From positions 1 through 9,541 of the forward strand of contig DATFPQ010000175.1 of NCBI GenBank assembly GCA_035264765.1: a DNA stretch of 9,541 nt, read 5' to 3'. The notes below the pieces were generated by a model. That model did no database searches. It had not been told where the DNA came from and saw nothing but the letters and a program-made list of their open reading frames with translations. Below, piece by piece: positions 1 to 5,447 of the stretch (positions are counted from its first letter, which is position 1; the number at the start of each line of letters is the position of its first letter). A program made the translations under genes and the position numbers. Source of the DNA: DATFPQ01 sp035264765 (GTDB taxonomy: Bacteria; Actinomycetota; Actinomycetes; Actinomycetales; Angustibacteraceae).

Positions 1-84
1 CTCAGCCGGCCGGTCCCTGCGGCCGAACTCCCCGCGGCGATTGACGCGATCGCGAGCAGGGTCCCTGCGCCCCAGCCTCGATGA
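1..84 (+). CDS. C-terminal end of an upstream gene (partial)
   Basis: Frame 1 is open from the first base to a TGA at 82-84 and gives 27 residues ending ...VPAPQPR. About four fifths of its codons end in G or C, as expected for a gene in this genome. The stretch SRPVPAAELPAAIDAI loosely resembles the last strand and helix of a response-regulator receiver domain, where a Lys-Pro is followed by an AEL-type helix; here the usual Lys would be Arg. That match is only suggestive. A strong hairpin follows 32 bases after the stop, which fits the end of a transcription unit. The fragment is too short to assign a function, and it could be a chance open frame. Confidence 0.35.
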   Translation, partial: LSRPVPAAELPAAIDAIASRVPAPQPR

Positions 85-116
85 GGTGGTGATGGCTGGC
101 TCTGCTCACCGTCCAC

Positions 117-137
117 ACCGGGCGCCCAGCGCCCGGT
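117..137 (+). terminator. Hairpin, possible U-less terminator
   Basis: A perfect inverted repeat: A-CCGGGCGC, a three-base loop CCA, then GCGCCCGG-T, giving nine pairs, eight of them in the GC-rich core. There is no T-tract after it, but actinobacterial terminators often lack one. It lies after the presumed upstream gene end at 84 and about 100 bases before the NERD gene, so it probably separates two transcription units. It could also act in the 5' leader of the NERD transcript. Confidence 0.45.
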
Positions 138-237
138 AGTAAGAGAGTTCTGCGCAGGTTGCGCCTTACGACTGCGCGGATGAGCTACCTCCGAAGGATC
201 CATCAAGAGCTGCACGGCGCCGTCCGACAGTCCCCCT

Positions 238-1278
238 ATGGGTGACCTGCACGTGGCGCGGTGGCGCAGGTACGGCAAGGACAGGCTGTACGTCAACGAC
301 GACGGCGGTGCGCGCGTCGGCTGGGTGGATCTGCTGGCGGGCACGCATCAGCTCGAGCGTGCTGAGCTGCGCGACCCCTTCCGGGCAGCCGTCGAGGGCT
401 TCTGCAGCGTCCACGCAGTCGTCGCTCCCAACCTGCTGGCGGGTGCCGCCACGTCCGTGCTCACACCGCCCGAAGCGGACGACGTGCGGGCGCGGTCGGA
501 CACCCCGGTGGCCGCGCCTCCCGTCGTCCGCGCGGAGGCCGCCCCTCAACCTGCGGCCGCCATGGCGGTGACTCGCACCGGTGCCAGACCGGAAACCAGC
601 GAGGCGATGCGGCAAGTGGCGGCACCCGGGGCGGACAACCCCTGGCGGGACCTGGCCCTGAATGTGCCGGGCCAGGCGGCCCGGGCCCAGGCAGCGGCCG
701 AGGCCGCAGCGCTGCGCGAACGCAGCCGCATCGGCGCATTCCTGGCCCGCGCCCTCGACGTCAAGACGGACGAGCAGGCCTGGCGCGTCGGCGCCGACGG
801 TGAGGAGACGGTTGGAGCCAGGCTGGAGAAGCTCGCGAAGCGCGGGTGGCACGTGCTGCACGCGGTCCCGGTCGGTGAGCGCGGCGCGGACATCGACCAC
901 GTGCTCATCGGCCCCGGTGGCGTGTGGACGATCAACACCAAGACCCACCCCGGTGGGCGCGTCTGGGTCGGCCGGCAGGCCGTCCGGGTCAACGGCCACC
1001 CGACGCAGTACCTGCGCAACTCGCGGTTCGAAGCTCAGCGGGCACAGCGGCTGCTCACCGAAGCGTGTGGCTTCCCGGTGTTCGTCGAGCCCGCGCTCGT
1101 GTTCCTCACCGGCACCCTGATCCCCAACGTGACCATCAAGCAGGCGCCTGAGGACGTCACCATCCTCGACCGCATGGACATTCCCGGGGCCTTCCGCCGC
1201 AGCAGCCGCAAGCTGACCCACGACCAGGTCGCAAGGATCTACCAGCACGCGCGTCGCTCCACGACCTGGCAGCCGTAG
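238..1278 (+). CDS. NERD-domain (nuclease-related) protein
   Basis: A 346-residue soluble protein in three parts. Residues 6-60 form a conserved-looking N-terminal segment (RWRRYGKDRLYVND..GWVDL) seen in actinobacterial NERD proteins. Residues 75-160 are an Ala/Pro-rich, probably disordered linker. Residues 180-300 form the NERD domain, with a helix GADGEETVGARLEKL, then GADIDHVLIGPGGVW (D218, D220) and TINTKTH (K235). NERD folds belong to the restriction-endonuclease-like group, and the family is presumed to act on nucleic acid, though few members have been tested. The acidic residue of the usual ExK motif is Asn233 here. No membrane segment or signal peptide is visible. ATG 238 is the first possible start after an in-frame stop at 181, but GTG 253 is also credible because GGGTGA at 240-245 sits seven bases before it. 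It appears to be transcribed alone. The domain call is firm; the cellular role is unknown. Confidence 0.88.
   Translation: MGDLHVARWRRYGKDRLYVNDDGGARVGWVDLLAGTHQLERAELRDPFRAAVEGFCSVHAVVAPNLLAGAATSVLTPPEADDVRARSDTPVAAPPVVRAEAAPQPAAAMAVTRTGARPETSEAMRQVAAPGADNPWRDLALNVPGQAARAQAAAEAAALRERSRIGAFLARALDVKTDEQAWRVGADGEETVGARLEKLAKRGWHVLHAVPVGERGADIDHVLIGPGGVWTINTKTHPGGRVWVGRQAVRVNGHPTQYLRNSRFEAQRAQRLLTEACGFPVFVEPALVFLTGTLIPNVTIKQAPEDVTILDRMDIPGAFRRSSRKLTHDQVARIYQHARRSTTWQP
240..245 (+). promoter_or_regulatory. Possible ribosome binding site favouring GTG 253
   Basis: GGGTGA lies seven bases upstream of an in-frame GTG at 253, while no purine-rich site stands at a normal distance before ATG 238. Starting at 253 would give a protein beginning (M)ARWRRYGKD, five residues shorter. 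The sequence alone does not settle the choice. Confidence 0.35.
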
Positions 1279-1343
1279 CGCCCGGCGCCGCGGTTGAACG
1301 GGGCTCGGGCCGGATCCGTGCCTGGAGATCCTTTTGGAGCCTG

Positions 1344-1375
1344 GCCTCCCGCCATTGTGCGCTGCGCGGGGAGGC
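1344..1375 (+). terminator. Weak hairpin after the NERD gene
   Basis: GCCTCCC at 1344-1350 is the reverse complement of GGGAGGC at 1369-1375, with an 18-base GC-rich loop and no T-tract. The upstream arm overlaps CCTGGCC (1340-1346), which could pair instead with GGCCAGG at 1396-1402, so two exclusive folds are possible. It may help end the NERD transcript; support is weak. Confidence 0.25.
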
Positions 1376-1408
1376 TACGTATCGAACGGTTGCCAGGCCA
1401 GGAAGTCC

Positions 1409-1430
1409 AGGCTTCGCACGTGCCTCGCCT
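1409..1430. promoter_or_regulatory. 22-base imperfect palindrome, candidate operator
   Basis: The layout is AGGC-TTC-GCACGTGC-CTC-GCCT: an 8-bp perfect core (GCACGTGC) flanked symmetrically by four more complementary bases on each side. The interrupted symmetry is of the size bound by dimeric repressors or activators. It ends 197 bases before the ATPase start, in the only gap that can hold that operon's promoter. No regulator can be named, and chance palindromes are common in GC-rich DNA. Confidence 0.3.
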
Positions 1431-1487
1431 TGGATGCCTAACCCCCTGCGAGTGCCCGGACACCGAGGGCAACCGGTCCTGGGTGTG

Positions 1488-1501
1488 GGGTCCGCCGGCC
1501 C
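1488..1501 (+). promoter_or_regulatory. Relaxed DosR/DevR-like box upstream of the ATPase
   Basis: GGGTC-CGCC-GGCCC matches the relaxed pattern GGGNC-N4-GNCCY derived from DosR-type boxes, with T where the consensus usually has A. It lies 126 bases upstream of the ATPase start. Short GC-rich matches arise easily here, so this is only a candidate. Confidence 0.2.
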
Positions 1502-1617
1502 GTCCCCGCCCGCCGCCTCGCTCGGCACCTGAACCATCCCCGCGGGGTGAAGAGCCCCCCGCCCGTTGACGCGACCGTTGGACCGGAAGCCCTGCGGGAT
1601 CTCCGACTGGTGCGTCT

Positions 1618-1622
1618 GGGAG
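1618..1622 (+). promoter_or_regulatory. Ribosome binding site of the P-type ATPase
   Basis: GGGAG lies five bases before ATG 1628. This supports 1628 rather than the in-frame GTG at 1547, which would add 27 residues of non-conserved sequence running through a GC palindrome. Confidence 0.7.
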
Positions 1623-1627
1623 CGACC

Positions 1628-4462
1628 ATGACCGAGAAGAGCAGCACCGCCCAGCTGGGACGCACCGACGCGGCCGACGGTCGGCAACCGTGGTTCTCGC
1701 GGTCGGTGAGCGATGTGGTGTCCGCGTTGGGCAGCGACGAGGTCCGGGGGCTCACCGGGAGCGAGGCCGCGGAGCGGCTGAGCCGCTACGGACCGAACCG
1801 CATCGCGGCAGAGAAGCCGCCATCGACCTTGGCGGTGGCACTTCAGCAGCTGCGAGACCCGATGAACATCATGCTGGTCATCGTGGTCGGGGTCAGCCTG
1901 GTGATCGGCCAGGTCTCGACGGCGATCCTCGTGGGGTTCCTCGTGCTGCTCAACATCGTCCTGGGCGCCCGTCAGGAGCTGAACGCTCGGGCCAGCGTCG
2001 ACGCCCTGTCGAAGCTGCAGGTGCCCGAGGCCAAGGTCCTCCGGGACGGCCAGCTGGTCGTCGTACCCGCCGAGGAGCTCGTACCCGGGGACATCGCCCA
2101 GCTGGAAGCCGGTGACCTCGTCCCTGCAGACGGGCGCATCCTGCGCTCGGCCACCCTCGAGACGCAGGAGGCGGCGCTGACCGGGGAGAGCGCTCCCGTC
2201 GCCAAGAGCGCCGCCGTGCTGCCCGAGGGAGACATCGCGCTGGGCGACCGGTCGAACATGCTGTTCCAGAACACGTCCGTGACCCGAGGCACCGCGGCGA
2301 TGATTGTCACGGCGACCGGCATGCAGACCCAGATGGGTCAGATCGCGACGATGCTGACCGAGGTGAAGCGGACGCGCTCACCCCTTCAGAAAGAGCTCGA
2401 CTCGCTCACCAAGGTGCTCGGGATCATCGCGTGGACCGCGGTGGCCTTCATCGTTGTCATGGGCTGGCTGCGCGGCATGCCGTTCGACCAGCTCCTGCTG
2501 CTCGGTACCGCGATGGCCATCTCCGCCATCCCCACCGGTCTGCCCGCGTTCGTCGCCGGGCTGCTCTCGTACGGCGCCAAGAACCTCGCGCAGGCCAAGG
2601 CCATCGTCAAGAACCTGACCGACGTCGAAACTTTAGGCGCGACAAGCGCCATCAACACCGACAAGACCGGCACCCTGACGATGAACGAGATGATGGTGTC
2701 GGTCCTGTACGCGGGCGGCTCCTGGTTCACCGTTCAGGGAGAGGGCTACCGGAAGTCCGGTGCGATCACGTCGGTGGCGGGCGCGCCGGTGCCCGACTTC
2801 ACCAGGCTGGCCCTCGGGCTAGCGCTGGACAGCGACGCGACCGTCGGGGACGACGGCGCTGTCATAGGTGATCCGACCGAGGCCGCGCTCGTCGTGCTCG
2901 CGGCCAAGCTCGGCGTGGACGCCGATGCGACGCGGCGCGCCTACCCGCGCCTTGCCGAGGTGCCGTTCGACTCCGAGTACAAGTTCATGGCGACGTTCCA
3001 TGAGTACCCGTCGGACGGCGTTCCGCGGGTCATCGAGCTGGTCAAGGGCGCCCCCGACGTGGTGCTGGCTCGCTGCTCGCAGGCCGGTGGCCCGCTGAGC
3101 GGCTCCCAGGTGCCGATCGAGACGGCCCGCGCGGAGATCGACGCGGCGAACCGGCAGATGGGCAGCCAGGGCCTGCGCGTGCTGGCCTTCGCGGCCCGGC
3201 TGGTGGAGCCGGACGAGATGCCGGCAATTTCCAGGGACCCGATGTCGCTGACCCGCGACCTCGGCTTCGTCGGGATGGTCGGCATCATCGACCCGCTTCG
3301 GGCCGAGGCGAAGGCCGCCGTGACGACGGCGCGGCGGGCCGGGATCGACGTACGGATGATCACCGGTGACCACGCGGTCACCGCCCAGGCGATCGGCAAG
3401 ATGCTCGAGCTCGGACCCGGCGCCATCAGCGGCCGCGAGCTCGAGGACATGTCCGACGAGGAGCTGGCCCGGCGGCTGCCGGAGCTGCATGTCTTCGGGC
3501 GAGTAACGCCAGAGGACAAGCTTCGGCTGGCCCGTTCGATGCAGCAGCAGGGTCTGATCGTGGCGATGACCGGTGACGCCGTGAACGACGCTGCCGCCCT
3601 GAAGCAGGCAGACATCGGGGTGGCGATGGGCACCGGCAGCGAGGTCACGAAGCAGGCGGCGCGGATGATCCTCACCGACGACAACTTCGGCACGCTCGTG
3701 CACGCGGTCGAGATCGGCCGGCGGGTCTACGAGAAGATCGTCGCGTACGTCCGGTACCAGATGACGCAGCTGCTGGCTCTCGTGATGCTTTTCGTGGCGG
3801 CCACGGCCTTCAACATCAACCAGGGCGTGGCGCTGACCCCCTCGATGGTGTTGTACCTGTTCTTCTGCGTCACCGTGCTGGGCGTCGTCATCATCGCGGT
3901 GGACCCAGGCGATCCCCACGTCATGCAGCGGCCACCGCGAGATCCCCGGGTACCGATTACCAACCGTACGGCGGTGCTCTTCTGGGTGTTGTACGCCGCC
4001 GTGCTGTTCGTGGCCGCGCTTGTTCCCCTGGTTGCCGGACCTGACGAACCACGCACCGATGGGCCGAGCGCCGCCATGACGATGACCTTCGTCGTGATGG
4101 GCCTGGGAACTGTCGGCAACGCGATCACGAACCGCCGCGATCCCGTCAGCGGCCTGCTGCCGCCGATCCTCATGGCTTCGGCGATCGGGCTGATCCCCGT
4201 GGCCTTCGTCCTGCTGGCAACGCGGCTGGACTTCCTGCAGAACAGCCTGCTCACCCAGCCGCTCACCGGCCCGCAGTGGCTGGCCTGCCTCGCCCTTGCG
4301 CTGGCGCTCCCGGTCGTCGTCGAGGGCACCAAGTGGGTTCGGCGGGCCCGGGCGCCGCGAGCGTCGATCGACGCCCGGCTGGCCGTCGCTCCGGCGCGGG
4401 CCCGCGCCGACACCGAGCCATCGTCGATACCGAGCCAGCGCTCGGCGTCTCCCGGGCGCTGA
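1628..4462 (+). CDS. P2-like cation-translocating P-type ATPase
   Basis: A 944-residue integral membrane pump, a usual length for P2 ATPases. Order: N-terminal cation-ATPase domain (about 25-75), TM1-2 (79-114), actuator domain with TGES at 185-188, TM3-4 (264-283, 293-315), phosphorylation site DKTGT with D345, nucleotide-binding domain with KGAPD (K473), hinge motifs TGDH (579-582) and TGDAVND (648-654), then six C-terminal helices (from 712). The DPGDPHVMQRPPRDP stretch after TM6 resembles the equivalent loop of Ca2+ pumps. Catalytic residues for the phosphoenzyme cycle are intact. However, TM4 reads PTGLP rather than PEGLP, and residues aligned with the SERCA Ca2+ ligands in TM5 and TM6 are Leu715, Leu718, Phe745 and Thr749. 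The transported ion therefore cannot be predicted; classical Ca2+ transport is unlikely. L336 uses a rare TTA codon. PPK2 follows after 33 bases, so the two are probably co-transcribed. Confidence 0.95.
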   Translation: MTEKSSTAQLGRTDAADGRQPWFSRSVSDVVSALGSDEVRGLTGSEAAERLSRYGPNRIAAEKPPSTLAVALQQLRDPMNIMLVIVVGVSLVIGQVSTAILVGFLVLLNIVLGARQELNARASVDALSKLQVPEAKVLRDGQLVVVPAEELVPGDIAQLEAGDLVPADGRILRSATLETQEAALTGESAPVAKSAAVLPEGDIALGDRSNMLFQNTSVTRGTAAMIVTATGMQTQMGQIATMLTEVKRTRSPLQKELDSLTKVLGIIAWTAVAFIVVMGWLRGMPFDQLLLLGTAMAISAIPTGLPAFVAGLLSYGAKNLAQAKAIVKNLTDVETLGATSAINTDKTGTLTMNEMMVSVLYAGGSWFTVQGEGYRKSGAITSVAGAPVPDFTRLALGLALDSDATVGDDGAVIGDPTEAALVVLAAKLGVDADATRRAYPRLAEVPFDSEYKFMATFHEYPSDGVPRVIELVKGAPDVVLARCSQAGGPLSGSQVPIETARAEIDAANRQMGSQGLRVLAFAARLVEPDEMPAISRDPMSLTRDLGFVGMVGIIDPLRAEAKAAVTTARRAGIDVRMITGDHAVTAQAIGKMLELGPGAISGRELEDMSDEELARRLPELHVFGRVTPEDKLRLARSMQQQGLIVAMTGDAVNDAAALKQADIGVAMGTGSEVTKQAARMILTDDNFGTLVHAVEIGRRVYEKIVAYVRYQMTQLLALVMLFVAATAFNINQGVALTPSMVLYLFFCVTVLGVVIIAVDPGDPHVMQRPPRDPRVPITNRTAVLFWVLYAAVLFVAALVPLVAGPDEPRTDGPSAAMTMTFVVMGLGTVGNAITNRRDPVSGLLPPILMASAIGLIPVAFVLLATRLDFLQNSLLTQPLTGPQWLACLALALALPVVVEGTKWVRRARAPRASIDARLAVAPARARADTEPSSIPSQRSASPGR

Positions 4463-4484
4463 CCCCGGCCACGACCGCGCCTAT

Positions 4485-4490
4485 GGAGGG
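4485..4490 (+). promoter_or_regulatory. Strong ribosome binding site of ppk2
   Basis: GGAGGG lies five bases before ATG 4496, the best Shine-Dalgarno match in the window. It fixes the start and suggests efficient translation from a shared message with the ATPase, whose stop is 23 bases upstream of this site. Confidence 0.85.
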
Positions 4491-4495
4491 ACGAC

Positions 4496-5365
4496 ATGCC
4501 GAAACACAAGTCGGACGCGAACCGCAGCGACGACCGCCACGTCCTCGTGGCGCAGCGGCAGCCGGACGAGAGCGAAGACGCGACACCACGGCCACCGATG
4601 AAGGGCAAGGACTACCGCCGCGAGCTGCGCCGCCTGCACGGTGAGCTCGTTGCCATGCAGGAGTGGGTCAAGGACTCGGGAGCCAGAGTCTGCATCCTCT
4701 TCGAGGGCCGCGACACCGCCGGCAAGGGCGGCACGATCAAGGCCATCACCGAGCGGGTCAGCCCGCGCGTGTTCCGCGTCATCGCGCTGTCGGCCCCCAC
4801 GGAACGCGAGCAGTCGCAGATGTACATTCAGCGGTACATCCCGCACCTCCCCGCCGCCGGCGAAGTCGTCATCTTCGATCGCAGCTGGTACAACCGCGCA
4901 GGCGTCGAGCGGGTCATGGGGTTCTGCACCGACAAGCAGGCGCAGCAGTTCCTCGAGGCCGCTCCTGGGGTGGAGCGGGCCATCGTGGACTCCGGCATCA
5001 TCCTGCTCAAGTACTGGCTCGAGGTCAGCCCTGACGAGCAGACCCGGCGCCTCGAGAGTCGCATCCACGACCCTCGCAAGGTCTGGAAGCTGTCCGACCT
5101 CGACCTGAGGTCGTACAGCCGCTGGTACGACTACTCGCGAGCGCGAGACGACATGTTCCGGGCGACCGACACGGCCTGGGCGCCGTGGTACGTGGTGAAC
5201 AACGACGACAAGGAACGGGGCCGGCTCAACGTCATCACCCACCTGCTTTCGAGCATTCCCTACAGTCCGCTGCCCCCACAGGACACCACCCTGCCCAAGC
5301 GGCAGGAGCGCGACGGCTACCGGGACCCGGGCTTCGGCGTCCGGCACATACCGACGCCGTTCTGA
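4496..5365 (+). CDS. ppk2: Polyphosphate kinase 2, class I-like
   Basis: A 289-residue cytoplasmic enzyme, full length for a one-domain PPK2. The family transfers phosphate between polyphosphate and nucleotides; class I members mainly convert NDP to NTP and can run in reverse. Residues 1-40 are a variable charged tail. The P-loop is FEGRDTAGKGG (E70, R72, D73, K77). Walker B is VIFDRSWYNRAGVERV with D128, R129 and R134. The lid region spans about 182-199 (RRLESRIHDPRKVWKL), and conserved WYVVNNDDKERGRLN follows near 230. Overall spacing resembles class I rather than AMP-phosphorylating class II, but I judged this by eye. The gene sits 33 bases after the ATPase with a strong ribosome binding site, so it probably supplies or buffers nucleotide under the same conditions that call for the pump. 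No truncation or missing catalytic residue is seen. Confidence 0.95.
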   Translation: MPKHKSDANRSDDRHVLVAQRQPDESEDATPRPPMKGKDYRRELRRLHGELVAMQEWVKDSGARVCILFEGRDTAGKGGTIKAITERVSPRVFRVIALSAPTEREQSQMYIQRYIPHLPAAGEVVIFDRSWYNRAGVERVMGFCTDKQAQQFLEAAPGVERAIVDSGIILLKYWLEVSPDEQTRRLESRIHDPRKVWKLSDLDLRSYSRWYDYSRARDDMFRATDTAWAPWYVVNNDDKERGRLNVITHLLSSIPYSPLPPQDTTLPKRQERDGYRDPGFGVRHIPTPF

Positions 5366-5397
5366 TCCCAAACGCCTTACCGGGTCGGCGACTCCAG

Positions 5398-5411
5398 GGG
5401 ACTGACGGCCT
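5398..5411 (+). promoter_or_regulatory. DosR/DevR-like box upstream of the LuxR-family gene
   Basis: GGGAC-TGAC-GGCCT fits GGGAC-N4-GGCCC with one mismatch at the last position. It lies 36 bases before the GTG start of the regulator and abuts TATTAC (5411-5416), a possible -10 element. No good -35 is visible, which would suit an activator-dependent promoter. This is the best of three such sites in the window. Binding is an inference. Confidence 0.35.
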
Positions 5412-5447
5412 ATTACTTTCAGCGGTCGGTGGCGGGACCATGGTGAC

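Larger units (their letters stand above)
1279..1627. other. 349-base non-coding gap between NERD and ATPase genes
   Basis: No convincing gene is present on either strand: the open frames have poor third-position GC bias, no ribosome binding sites and low-complexity Pro/Arg/Gly products. The gap holds a 7-bp stem at 1344-1375, a 22-base imperfect palindrome at 1409-1430, a DosR-like pattern at 1488-1501 and the perfect palindrome CCCCGCGGGG at 1538-1547. It must contain the end of the NERD transcript and the promoter of the ATPase operon. I see no convincing -35/-10 pair; TTGACG at 1566-1571 lacks a good -10 partner. Confidence 0.7.

Noticed and set aside
56..68. GCAGGG-T-CCCTGC palindrome
   Set aside because: It lies inside the presumed coding tail of the upstream gene and is short enough to arise by chance.
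166..1248. 360-codon open frame on the - strand opposite the NERD gene
   Set aside because: It is antisense to a clear domain-bearing gene. Its Arg/Gly/Val-rich product has no recognisable motif and is the usual shadow produced by high third-position GC.
1294..1569. 91-codon + strand open frame in the gap before the ATPase
   Set aside because: It would need a TTG start without a ribosome binding site. The product is Pro/Arg-rich and the frame covers palindromes more consistent with regulatory DNA.
1547..1627. 27-residue N-terminal extension of the ATPase from GTG 1547
   Set aside because: GTG 1547 lies in a GC palindrome without a ribosome binding site, while ATG 1628 has GGGAG at ideal spacing.
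2819..3919. 366-codon - strand open frame inside the ATPase
   Set aside because: It mirrors conserved ATPase sequence and has a His/Arg-rich composition with no domain.
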